A stretch of 48,012 nt of DNA from an uncultured Lachnospiraceae bacterium (GTDB lineage Bacteria; Bacillota; Clostridia; Lachnospirales; Lachnospiraceae): positions 1-48,012 of the forward strand of contig CAKREB010000022.1 of assembly GCA_934317005.1 (NCBI GenBank), in the 5' to 3' direction. The position numbers and the translations under genes were made by a program. Shown here piece after piece: positions 34,651 to 42,990 of this stretch (within the stretch, counting starts at the first letter, position 1; each line of letters opens with the position of its first letter). The notes beneath the pieces are model-generated. The model saw only the letters and a program-made list of their open reading frames with translations, was not told the origin of the DNA and made no database searches.

Positions 34651-37467
34651 TTATTTTTGTAATAACAATGACTTCGAAACCAAATCAACCGATACTACTT
34701 TAAAACCTGCTGCCAAGATAGTATTTGGCATCGTATGGGTCGGTGATGGATTCCAGTATGCAGAATAGTTATATGCAGACTTACAAAGGGTACAGCCAGT
34801 AATAGCTTCAATATCAGCAAAGGTCAATGTCAGTTCGGTCTTTCCACAGTTTTCAAGATACTGTTTCAACTTTGAAAACTTATCTTTCTCTTGTGGTTCT
34901 TCGTCCATTTCTCCAACTTGCACAAGAGCATTGCTGAGTTCATCACATTTATCAAGCATCCAAGCAAAATACTCTTCTTGCTTTGATGGATTGAACACGT
35001 CTGCTTCACGCTTATAAATAATTCGTTTTGCTTCGCTACCTTCACGGCTAGAATACCAATCCAGCTTATCACCAAAGATTTCTTCAATTTTACTTTTCTT
35101 GCTTTCAAGTCTTTCAAATACTTCTTTATTATACGCATAAATCAACAAGGATAAATATTTGCGCCGAGTTACGGTATAGGACAGATGATAATCGGCACCG
35201 TTCACTGGAACATCATACCAGTTTTGTGCCAAAGGCTTACGAAGTGCAATGTCACTCTCTCTACCTTCTGCTTTACAGTACTCTACAAATTCTGTCCAGA
35301 ACTTTAGCTGAAGTCTCTCTAAATTTCCAATAGGTTTTTCGGGCATTTTATCTTTACTTAATGAAATTACTGATTCTTCACTTTCTTTCGGTAATGAAGC
35401 CGGCATAGGCCTATCATCATTTACCCAAGTCACATAGATAAGTTTATTCAGCTGATCCGATGTAAAACTAAACTTCCACCTGTTTTCCATGAATTCCAGA
35501 AGTTTTTTACTTCTTTGATAGATACATTCTGCAGTCCAATCGTTTTCCTGGGCAACCTCGATTTCGGAATGCGAACCGTTCTGATATCCTCTTCGTCCGC
35601 CATTCTTGGATGCCTTTTTGTCCTCAAAACTATCATTCTGTAATGCAGAGTTGATGCTCTGTGAAAGAGGAAGAAGGTTTCCTATAGCACAAGAAAGTAG
35701 CTCAATCTCCTCATTGCTAAACTGTCTGAACTGATTACGCCAATAATATTTTGTAGGAGTCTGTGGAAGAATATGTTCAATAGAAACTTTGTCCTTTTCA
35801 GTCTTTGTAAACATCTCCCAACTCACCTTATCCAGATTGTTTTTCTTTGCAAGCTGGTACTCATACTCATATAAAAAGTACTTGATTGAGTTCCAGTAAT
35901 AGAAACCACCCTTGTTATCGAAGTGCTTTTCTATCTTGGTTATAAAGTTCGGAAGTGCATATTCAATGTTTGCATCCGTAGTTTCATTGATATTATTGAT
36001 TAAATCATCAATATCCATTTCCTTGCGGTAAATGCTGCGAGATGCACGATAATACTCACTACTTCTGAATGTGGCATTAAAGTAGCCAAGACGGAAACAA
36101 ATAAAGATAAATCTCTCAACAGCCGTATACAGTTCAATTCTCTTTTCTGGTTTCAAATCCTTTCGGCTAATAACAACCATAATCAAAGGTCTGAAATGTC
36201 CAATGCCGATACGATTCAAACGATCAACCCATACTTTTTCATCATCAGAAAGGTTCTCGCTCTGGAATGGGAAAAAAGTATCATACCAATACTTTGCCAT
36301 ATCTTTCAGGCTGTTTACATATTCAAGGATTTCCCTAGGTTCAAGTTTGGAAACCTCAACAGTTTCTACTTCGTTAGATTCATCTTCAATATCAGTATCC
36401 GAATCATAGTCCGTATCACTAGCAAATGTCAAAAAGTCATCGGTAACAGCCACCGTTTTCTTTTCAAAAATATTCTTGGCAGAGAATTTATTCAAAAGGA
36501 AATGGATATAGTCATCACCTTTTCTTCTGGAATAAGCGAAATACACAATCCAATGTGCCCTCAAAAAACCATCGTCCGAGAGTGGGGTTTTATCATTTCT
36601 GCCAAGTTGGAAGTACACTTCCTTCCATGTATCATTAATCTGTTTACGCAGATTCTCTTTATCCATCTTATCAAACTTACTGTCTGGATAAAGAGTTGTC
36701 AGGTAAATCAGTCGATTCTTCAATAATTCTAGGTTTGTGAGTTTCTTACCACGGTTGTTCATGGTTTCAAATGCTACAAACACATCATAATCATCATCAA
36801 TTTCATGAATGTTAAACATCAACCGCTGTGTCAGTTTAAGATAAAGCTCATTGATACCATCCAGACCTTCGCTCTCATAAAGGGCGGTAAGATTATCTCT
36901 AAAGAAGTTCTTAGCAAACTTCAGATTTCTTGTGTAATATGTTTCATTAACAGTCCCGGAATATGGTTCATTAAAAATCCTGTACTGTAAATAGTCCGAA
37001 CTAGGGTTATCCACCTCATAGCCGAACAGGTATGTAGTTATCTGTTTATTAGGTGGTCTATGCTGACAGATGTATTTGGAAACTACATCTTCCAGCGTTT
37101 CATATCCTAGCACAATGTTCTGGTCGGATAGACCTTCATTCTCTTCTAATGTTCTGGAATACTCTACGATTTCATTCAAAAGAATAACAAAAGTTGTCAG
37201 TCTCTGCTGCCCATCAACAATATGACACGGCTTAAATCCTTTTGATACCATCCAAAGGTCACTCCCCCATGATGTCGTCTCAGAAGATTTCAGATTCTTA
37301 AGAGACAGCAAACCCGTATAGTGATATCTTCCATCTTGCAAATTAACTAAATCATCCCAAAAATCAATAAGCTGTGACTGCTGCCAAGCATAACCTCTCT
37401 GATAGTCTGGAATTCTGAAAAGTCTGTTTTGAAAAAGTAAAGAAAGTGGCTGTAGTTCATCTGCCAT
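34651..37467 (-). CDS. GmrSD-type (DUF262/DUF1524) type IV restriction protein with extra C-terminal domains
   Basis: This 938-aa protein fuses several modules. DUF262 (residues ~10-270) has FRIPDYQRGYAW at 17-28 and DGQQR at 85-89, the nucleotide-hydrolysis motifs. DUF1524 (~440-650) carries the His-Me nuclease motif SIEHILPQTP (~565). A DUF4268-like region (~710-850) follows, then a ~75-aa C-terminal domain (ELTLTFADIEAITGCTL, SAYWNPSPTHT, AAGFKVVSVDL). GmrSD enzymes cut phage DNA with modified (glucosylated or hydroxymethylated) cytosine. SD GGAGGA precedes the ATG. It is preceded by an XRE regulator and followed by UPF0489. Confidence 0.88.
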   Translation of the reverse strand: MADELQPLSLLFQNRLFRIPDYQRGYAWQQSQLIDFWDDLVNLQDGRYHYTGLLSLKNLKSSETTSWGSDLWMVSKGFKPCHIVDGQQRLTTFVILLNEIVEYSRTLEENEGLSDQNIVLGYETLEDVVSKYICQHRPPNKQITTYLFGYEVDNPSSDYLQYRIFNEPYSGTVNETYYTRNLKFAKNFFRDNLTALYESEGLDGINELYLKLTQRLMFNIHEIDDDYDVFVAFETMNNRGKKLTNLELLKNRLIYLTTLYPDSKFDKMDKENLRKQINDTWKEVYFQLGRNDKTPLSDDGFLRAHWIVYFAYSRRKGDDYIHFLLNKFSAKNIFEKKTVAVTDDFLTFASDTDYDSDTDIEDESNEVETVEVSKLEPREILEYVNSLKDMAKYWYDTFFPFQSENLSDDEKVWVDRLNRIGIGHFRPLIMVVISRKDLKPEKRIELYTAVERFIFICFRLGYFNATFRSSEYYRASRSIYRKEMDIDDLINNINETTDANIEYALPNFITKIEKHFDNKGGFYYWNSIKYFLYEYEYQLAKKNNLDKVSWEMFTKTEKDKVSIEHILPQTPTKYYWRNQFRQFSNEEIELLSCAIGNLLPLSQSINSALQNDSFEDKKASKNGGRRGYQNGSHSEIEVAQENDWTAECIYQRSKKLLEFMENRWKFSFTSDQLNKLIYVTWVNDDRPMPASLPKESEESVISLSKDKMPEKPIGNLERLQLKFWTEFVEYCKAEGRESDIALRKPLAQNWYDVPVNGADYHLSYTVTRRKYLSLLIYAYNKEVFERLESKKSKIEEIFGDKLDWYSSREGSEAKRIIYKREADVFNPSKQEEYFAWMLDKCDELSNALVQVGEMDEEPQEKDKFSKLKQYLENCGKTELTLTFADIEAITGCTLCKSAYNYSAYWNPSPTHTMPNTILAAGFKVVSVDLVSKSLLLQK

Positions 37468-37489
37468 TATTTAAGTCCTCCTAACTTTC

Positions 37490-37714
37490 CTATTCGTTAC
37501 TCGTTTTTATCTGTTCTCCATTCGGAAAGACAAATGACTGTTCAAAAGTAACCTCCATCACATCAGCTATCTGTTTCAACTCCTCAAGAGTAACTGTATC
37601 TCGTTTCAGTTTCTTACCAAAGTTCTGTGGAGTCTGACCTATCCGTCTGGCAAGTTCCGAAACGCTTATATTCTTTTTATTACATAATTCTTTAATCATA
37701 TCGGATGTTTTCAT
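37490..37714 (-). CDS. XRE-family (Cro/CI) regulator of the GmrSD cassette
   Basis: This 74-aa protein is a single helix-turn-helix domain: MIKELCNKKNISVSELARRI then GQTPQNFGKKLKRDTVTLEE, followed by a short C-terminal strand. SD GGAGG precedes the ATG. It is the first gene of the cassette, 22 nt before GmrSD, behind a promoter with a palindrome in its spacer. It probably represses its own operon. Confidence 0.85.
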   Translation of the reverse strand: MKTSDMIKELCNKKNISVSELARRIGQTPQNFGKKLKRDTVTLEELKQIADVMEVTFEQSFVFPNGEQIKTSNE

Positions 37715-37752
37715 CTTAATCCTCCATGTCTAAAACGCACCTCACTTACTAC

Positions 37753-37781
37753 ATTATAAACCATTTGGTTGATAAATTCAA
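37753..37781 (-). promoter_or_regulatory. promoter with palindromic operator
   Basis: On the minus strand, TTGAAT (37781-37776) and TATAAT (37758-37753) are 17 nt apart. AACCATTTGGTT (37759-37770), a 5+5 palindrome, lies next to the -10 box, where a bound XRE dimer would block transcription. Confidence 0.68.
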
Positions 37782-37821
37782 TTCTGGCACAGTTCCGCTT
37801 TGTAAATTTTCTATGAACGAC

Positions 37822-37853
37822 AAAAACACCCTGCATTGCTGCAAGGTGTTTTT
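37822..37853 (-). terminator. bidirectional terminator
   Basis: AAAAACACC-C-TGCA pairs with TGCA-A-GGTGTTTTT. T-tracts occur on both strands. It ends the recombinase remnant (minus) and separates it from the defence cassette. Confidence 0.8.
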
Positions 37854-37871
37854 GTAAGAGTTCCTATTAAA

Positions 37872-38675
37872 TTATCTTTTGAGTTCAACAGTCATGCCGG
37901 ATTTAAATTCGAAGATTAATTTATCATCATAAACTGTGATTTTTTCAATAAGCCTTCTGACCAGTTGCTCATCATATTCTGTGATTCTGCTTGTTTGCGT
38001 TTGAAGAAAATGTCGCATTTCATTTATTCGTTTTCTGAGCATTTCCTGTTCAGCATCCTTTGTTACAACTGCTGCTTTCTTTTCTCTCAAGGCGTCTATT
38101 TCCTTTGCTATAGCATCATACTCGGCATTTTTGTTTACGCACATTACAAGCTTTTCCTGCAATTCCGCCATTCTTTGGTCTATGTACTCAAGCGTTGCCG
38201 TAGAATCACCATTCAGCACATCTTCGATATTATGCTGTAGCTGCACCAAAAATTCTTCTCTTCCTCCAAGAGTCTTATTGATGGCTCTCATGACTGCTTT
38301 TTGAATTTCAGATTCACTGATTGCCTCGGCATCACAGCCGTTTTTCGGTCCCTTCTCAATTCGGCTGGCACATCTCCATTTGTTATAAGATGCACCCCTG
38401 GCTTTCCACGCAACTCTTCTGAAAAGATCCCCACATTTACCACAGTATATGATGCTCGATAATGCATATTTGCTGCTGTAGACTCTTTTCGTCTTCCCGT
38501 TTTCTGTTCTTAAATGAGCTCTTCTTTGCAGTTCTTCCTGGACCTGCATGAACAACTGCCTTGGAATGATTGCTTCATGGTTATTTTCAACATAGTACTG
38601 AGGAACAATTCCATTATTAGCAACTCTCTTCTTTGTAAGAACATCAACCGTATATGTCTTCTGTAAAAGAGCATC
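37872..38675 (-). pseudogene. large serine recombinase, C-terminal half only
   Basis: From DALLQKTYTVDVLTKKRV onward the text is that of a large serine integrase: NNHEAIIPRQLFMQVQEEL, the zinc ribbon (SSIIYCGKCGDLFRR, then CDAEAISESEI), and a long coiled coil (~130-220), ending RLIEKITVYDDKLIFEFKSG. The catalytic N-terminal ~250 residues are absent. The preceding residues MPERLSR come from the primase sequence in another frame. It is the leftover 3' end of an element's integrase, joined to a primase by deletion. Confidence 0.85.
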
Positions 38676-39294
38676 TCTTGATAATCTTTCCGGCAATGTG
38701 ACTCATAGTACTGTTACGCTGACCTTCCGGCACCTGCTCAAGGCTTGCATCAAAATCAGCAAAATCATCCTCTTCCAGATAATCAAGAATGTTTTTATCC
38801 CCTTCATAGAACTCTACTTCATCAGAGTCATTGCCATAAAGGAAACGAGCCGAATCAAGTGCGTTGGTATCGTAATAAGGAAAAGTGTCTGCAATTCTGC
38901 GTTTCATATCTGCATACTCCTGTTCATCCGATACAATCTCAATAGGGAAGAAGATATGAAATCTTGGTCTAGCAGACTTATCTCCCTTTGGAAGGTTGTG
39001 GTGTTTACTATACGATACAGCAAAAGCAACACCCGGTATTTCAAGTGCTATATCAAGAGGGGTTACCCATTCATTTGGGTTATCCGAATGGTCATTATCA
39101 CAGTCAAGCGGAATACAGTCGGAGAACTCGAAATTATCTTTACTGCGATAGTTTCCCTTGTACTTTGCAGTTACATGATCCATCTTGGTTGCTTTGATAA
39201 AGGATTCCTTGTCGGAAACAATCATCTTGTTAGGATACAGACAGTTACCGCTGTTGCCGACACAGTCTGCTGAATAAACAGTAAAATTAATCAT
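38676..39294 (-). pseudogene. phage/plasmid primase, N-terminal part
   Basis: About 205 residues are family-like. VSDKESFIKATKMDHVTAKY, CIPLDCDNDHSDNPNEWV (metal Asp residues), VAFAVSYSKHHNLPKGDKSA and RPRFHIFFPIE fit the archaeo-eukaryotic-type primase-polymerase head of phage or ICE replication proteins. Homology ends at HIAGKIIKR, where the recombinase fragment begins; the helicase half is missing. The ATG overlaps the stop of the DUF4406-like gene. Confidence 0.72.
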
Positions 39295-39727
39295 ATTCTC
39301 CGACCTCCTTCAAATCTTGGGTAAACCATCTGATCTTCATTCTTCTTTTCTTGGCAACACCAATCTCACGAGCCATGCCTCGGCTTATCACACCACCGAA
39401 TACCCAGACCTCTGTGCATTTGCCAAGAAGTACATAATTGAAATGCATAGCCATCTCTCTTTCCGCCTCATTTCCGTCATCCATGAACTGCGGATATAAA
39501 AGATGAGGTGTTACCGGGATAGCATTTTCATCAACAGCAAATCTGCTGTATCGTTTTGCATTCTTTACATTGGTTTCAATATCACCTGCATACGGACTGC
39601 ACACATACACCAAAGGAAGATAGGCAGCCTTTTTATCAGCTGCCATTTCCTCACGGTGGATGTTGGTAAGAGCCTCGTATGTAGTCGGGTCGGAATAACC
39701 CTCATGATTAAACTTATCAATGCCCAT
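39287..39727 (-). CDS. DUF4406-like (nucleoside 2-deoxyribosyltransferase-like) protein
   Basis: This 146-aa protein has PLVYVCSPYAGDIETNVKNA (~38-57), AIPVTPHLLYPQFMDD and WVFGGVISRGMAREIGVA. These are typical of small DUF4406/DUF7768 proteins related to nucleoside deoxyribosyltransferases, common on phages and ICEs. It may process a nucleotide. It lies between the antirepressor and the primase remnant, overlapping the latter by 8 nt. Confidence 0.78.
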   Translation of the reverse strand: MGIDKFNHEGYSDPTTYEALTNIHREEMAADKKAAYLPLVYVCSPYAGDIETNVKNAKRYSRFAVDENAIPVTPHLLYPQFMDDGNEAEREMAMHFNYVLLGKCTEVWVFGGVISRGMAREIGVAKKRRMKIRWFTQDLKEVGEYD

Positions 39728-39732
39728 ATCTT

Positions 39733-40500
39733 TTAATCCTCCTGTTCAATGACTGGTAAGATGCCTTCGTTCTTCAGAAGGTCATAAAGGAAAAGTCTGC
39801 CCTTCTGTGTCCAATAGGTATGCATCACACTTCTGCTCTCATCAATTGCATAGGTACGTGATTGTGTGTATCCGCATTCTGCATACTGCTGATATAAAAG
39901 CCATGTCTTTCTGAACTTGTACTGAACCCCAAGTTCATGAAGAAGTTCATTGAACTTGCGGCCGCTCATACCGTAGTCCTTTGCAATCTGTGTAATAGGA
40001 ACTGTGTTCTTGTTCTGTAAAATAAGGTCATAGTAGCTTGCCTTTGGCTGCATTTCTGCAATCTGCTGACGCTGAATAAGCGTCTGACATTCAAGCTGTT
40101 TTCTTCTCTCACGCTCTTCTTTAAGCTGTGTAAGTGCTGCAATCGCAAGATCAGGATTTTCCAAAATCTCATCGATGGCATACATTCCATGCTTACGGAT
40201 AGACGGAAGAACCTCTGCCGTTACCCAATGTTTGAACTTCTTCGCATTAGGCATTTTGCTTGAAAGGATAAGACTGTAAAGACCTGACTCATTGATCATG
40301 ACTAAATTCTGCGTTCCACCAGGGGTGTCGCATTTTGCTACCCCCTTGTCTTCATCATCAACGTGCTTGTTAATAGCATCTCTCGGATTGCTGTATCCAA
40401 GAATTGTTGCTATATCCTTTGCAACAAACATAACCTCACCGTTTACAGTTGCTGTTCTTACAGAGCCAAACTCTGTGCTGTTAAATACTTGTAATTCCAT
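39733..40500 (-). CDS. phage antirepressor (BRO-N plus KilAC)
   Basis: This 255-aa protein has an N-terminal BRO-N domain (VFNSTEFGSVRTATVNGEVM, FVAKDIATILGYSNPRDAIN, then GLYSLILSSKMPNAKKFKHW) and a C-terminal KilAC domain (~150-250, TQIAKDYGMSGRKFNELLHE). It would bind DNA and release a prophage-type repressor. SD GGAGGT precedes the ATG. A GGAGG/CCTCC hairpin at 40529-40544 in the leader holds a second SD-like sequence. Confidence 0.9.
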   Translation of the reverse strand: MELQVFNSTEFGSVRTATVNGEVMFVAKDIATILGYSNPRDAINKHVDDEDKGVAKCDTPGGTQNLVMINESGLYSLILSSKMPNAKKFKHWVTAEVLPSIRKHGMYAIDEILENPDLAIAALTQLKEERERRKQLECQTLIQRQQIAEMQPKASYYDLILQNKNTVPITQIAKDYGMSGRKFNELLHELGVQYKFRKTWLLYQQYAECGYTQSRTYAIDESRSVMHTYWTQKGRLFLYDLLKNEGILPVIEQED

Positions 40501-40568
40501 ACGAATTACCTCCTTAAATTAATTTCTCGGAGGTGTTACCCTCCTACCTGGTAGCCTTGGGAGAAGGG

Positions 40569-41084
40569 TTAAAAGGACATTTTTGAAAATATTTTTTTTA
40601 ATTTGTTGATTGCACGTCTGTAACGATGACTGACATTATTGGCATCATCACCAATTTCTGCTGCATACTCACCAACGGTGTAACCGTCAAGGGCAATAGC
40701 AATTACCATATCTGCCTGCGCAGGTTTAAGAAGACTTCTCAAAGTTTCACAGCACTCTTCGTATTCAAGCTGGTTATGTACTCCATCAATTGAACTGTTA
40801 AAGGCTGACTTATCAGTTGCTCTGAACATGATTGCCTCTTCTGTGTTGACCTCAACTGTCCCGTCCTTGCTCTTCATATAAGCGTTGCCAGTATGACGGT
40901 CATGCTTGTGCCAACTGTTGTAATCGGGTCTGTTAAATCTCTCTTCGATTACATCTTGGATTCTCTTTTCGTAGTCTTCCTGACTTTCTTCTTCTGAAAT
41001 GGAGATATTTAACCATTTCTCCAATTCCATGTTTTCGACCTCAAGTGTCTGATACTCGTTCTCGTAACGAATCTTGATTTTCAT
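40569..41084 (-). CDS. sigma-70-region-4-like protein of a mobile element
   Basis: This 171-aa protein ends in a sigma region 4-type helix-turn-helix (MVIAIALDGYTVGEYAAEIG, DDANNVSHRYRRAINKLKKI). The N-terminal part is acidic with a linker (DVIEERFNRPDYNSWHKHDRHTGN). Such sigma-like proteins are common in Clostridia ICEs. It likely regulates the element genes downstream on the minus strand. Confidence 0.72.
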   Translation of the reverse strand: MKIKIRYENEYQTLEVENMELEKWLNISISEEESQEDYEKRIQDVIEERFNRPDYNSWHKHDRHTGNAYMKSKDGTVEVNTEEAIMFRATDKSAFNSSIDGVHNQLEYEECCETLRSLLKPAQADMVIAIALDGYTVGEYAAEIGDDANNVSHRYRRAINKLKKIFSKMSF

Positions 41085-41435
41085 AAAGTTCCTGCCTTTC
41101 TGCCTGGTTCTTGCAGAAGGGCATAGGAAACAAATAGGGTCGTTGCTTATAGAAGTACCGACCCATGAAATGCCTGAAAAAGAGCATAAGGAAATAAGGG
41201 TACTTCTATCGCACCTTTCACAGGTTGTCCTGTGATTGATGCCGATATCTGTATCCCAATGCCCTTATAGCTAATCAGGCCTTGTGATATTTATTTTTAA
41301 GTGCCTCTGGCACTTAGTTGAATTCACCTAATGAACTCAACTAAAGGTCAGAGAGGTAAAATAACTGTATTTGTAAATTATCTCTGCGAACGCATATTAA
41401 CAAACTGTGAAAGTGTAGATTTTTGCGTTCCTTTC

Positions 41436-41444
41436 TGATATAAT
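41436..41444 (+). promoter_or_regulatory. extended -10 promoter of the helicase operon
   Basis: TG-A-TATAAT is an extended -10 element; no good -35 is seen upstream. TTGGG and CCCAA (41446-41467) form a small inverted repeat just downstream. GGTAGAAC, the start of the phased array motif, also occurs at 41449. Confidence 0.55.
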
Positions 41445-41476
41445 ATTGGGTAGAACAATTTCCCAATACAGCCTTA

Positions 41477-41505
41477 CAAGTAGCAAGCGCTCGCTGTTTG
41501 CTTTT
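41477..41505 (+). terminator. attenuator-like hairpin in the leader
   Basis: AGCAAGCG...TTTGCT can fold and is followed by TTTTT. It lies between the promoter and the first gene, so it could prematurely end transcription. The stem is imperfect. Confidence 0.35.
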
Positions 41506-41533
41506 TACACTTCACATTATAGATAAGTGGATC

Positions 41534-41578
41534 GGTAGAACTTGGTAGTGGCTGGTAGGCTTCGGTAGTCTTGGGTGT
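41534..41578 (+). repeat. phased GGTAG array (10-nt period)
   Basis: GGTAG occurs at 41534, 41544, 41554 and 41564, exactly 10 nt apart, with GGTGT at 41574. The intervening bases vary. One copy per helical turn places all on the same DNA face, or gives repeated GGUAG sites in the mRNA leader. Confidence 0.85.
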
Positions 41579-41598
41579 AATGAAGAAAGAGGTGGATT

Positions 41599-42975
41599 AT
41601 GGAATTCACAGAATTTGCAGAAATACTAAAACCCATCATCGGTGGTTCATACAGCACTCATGTTTTTACCAAAACACTGTTTGAATCAATCATCACTGAA
41701 GAGGGTTTATTACAAATTGAAGATATAAGTGAAAACACTTTTAAGGCCTATTACAATGGCAATACTAAAATTACAAATATAGCAAAGCGTGTTTTACCAC
41801 ACATTGAGCCGGAACAGTTCATTTCGTATTTAGATAATTTTCCAGAAGCAACAACGCAAAGGTTGTGCGATGCTTTTCAAACTCATATAGAAGATATAGA
41901 CCTGTACAATGCTTCAGAGAAAATCGCATATTTGTTTGAAGAGATTCTTACAACGACTGCTGCGCAAAAAAGAAAAAGCACTCCGAAGAGTGCTAAAAAA
42001 GACAGTGAAAAAACGCCACATGATATTCTTACCGAGAAAGTCTTGGCTTCAGGACAGGCTATTGCGGATGTATGGGGTAATGCTATTTCAAATTTAGTTG
42101 GTCCCACTACTTCAACTGACACGCTTGACGAGAATAGACTAAATCCAAAAGATTATGCCTTTCTTGAACGATTCAAAAGTCAGGTTGAACCCCTTCTCAC
42201 ATATTGTATGGATCATGACCCTACAGGAGAAGGAACAAAGTTATCACTTGCTGACGAGATTAATGATTTTCTTCAATCATGGAAATATGATGTACGAAAA
42301 ATTCAAGATGCCTGTTTAAGAAAGATTGTAATCGATGCGATGCAGGTACTTGGAGATTACACCTACTATATTTCAGATAAGTTTTTACGATGGATTCCTG
42401 ATACTGATATTCTTTGGTTTAGGAATGAATCCATTGAAGAAGGCAATCAGCTCCGAGATGTCCTTCGACCAGAGACCATTAAAAAGCGAACTGAAATGAA
42501 GGAGATTTATGTGCGTTTATATCCAATCCCCGAAGATAATACAGATACAAAAGCCCTTGAGATTCCGAATGAGCAAGACTCAAATGAGTCTCCATACTCT
42601 CCGGCTGACACTTTGCTACTGCAAGAGTTCACAACAGATTACGATGAAATCATGGTTGCCCTCATTGGAGAAAACTATACTGCATCATTAATCGACATGA
42701 CTCTGCCTTGTAAAATAAAAGACTTGTACGATAATAAGTGGATGTCAAAAGCGGCTGCATTTGCTGATCCAACCTTAAAGTCATATGTTTTTGGTTTACT
42801 TGGGGAATTAAATAATATAAGTAACAGCCTTTTAATCGATGGCTCTGTCACTCCTTCTTTAGGAAATGCCAGAACCAAAATACGCAATTTGTATGTAAAG
42901 CTTCATCCAGACCAATTTGCAGGAGCATTCCCGTATGATGCATTTATTGATGATTGGGATGATGGAGAATATTAA
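41599..42975 (+). CDS. unrecognised 458-aa protein, first gene of the helicase operon
   Basis: I do not recognise this family. The N-terminal ~110 residues (FAEILKPIIGGSYSTHVFTK, FKAYYNGNTKITNIAKRVLP, LCDAFQTHIEDIDLYNASEK) look like a helical module I have a sense of seeing at the start of varied Clostridia proteins. A Lys/Ser-rich linker (RKSTPKSAKKDSEKTP) follows. The helical second half contains two similar segments: LKSQVEPLLTYCM to IYVRLYPIPED, and QEFTTDYDEIMVA to LYVKLHPDQFAG, suggesting a repeat. No nuclease or ATPase motif is visible. It ends 15 nt before the helicase, with SD AAAGGAGG for the latter. They probably work together. Confidence 0.7.
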   Translation: MEFTEFAEILKPIIGGSYSTHVFTKTLFESIITEEGLLQIEDISENTFKAYYNGNTKITNIAKRVLPHIEPEQFISYLDNFPEATTQRLCDAFQTHIEDIDLYNASEKIAYLFEEILTTTAAQKRKSTPKSAKKDSEKTPHDILTEKVLASGQAIADVWGNAISNLVGPTTSTDTLDENRLNPKDYAFLERFKSQVEPLLTYCMDHDPTGEGTKLSLADEINDFLQSWKYDVRKIQDACLRKIVIDAMQVLGDYTYYISDKFLRWIPDTDILWFRNESIEEGNQLRDVLRPETIKKRTEMKEIYVRLYPIPEDNTDTKALEIPNEQDSNESPYSPADTLLLQEFTTDYDEIMVALIGENYTASLIDMTLPCKIKDLYDNKWMSKAAAFADPTLKSYVFGLLGELNNISNSLLIDGSVTPSLGNARTKIRNLYVKLHPDQFAGAFPYDAFIDDWDDGEY

Positions 42976-42990
42976 TAACCGAAAGGAGGA

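Larger units (their letters stand above)
41085..41598. promoter_or_regulatory. divergent control region between two operons
   Basis: No gene is visible in these ~510 bases. An inverted repeat ATAGAAGTACC (~41148) / GGTACTTCTAT (~41207) sits near the sigma-like gene. Toward the plus strand come an extended -10 promoter, a hairpin with a T-run, and the GGTAG array, each listed separately. Confidence 0.6.

Noticed and set aside
36196..36726. 176-codon plus-strand frame inside GmrSD
   Set aside because: It is antisense to a conserved domain and has no ribosome site; a shadow of the real gene.
38698..39273. 191-codon plus-strand frame opposite the primase remnant
   Set aside because: It mirrors the primase codons and lacks an SD or recognisable motif.
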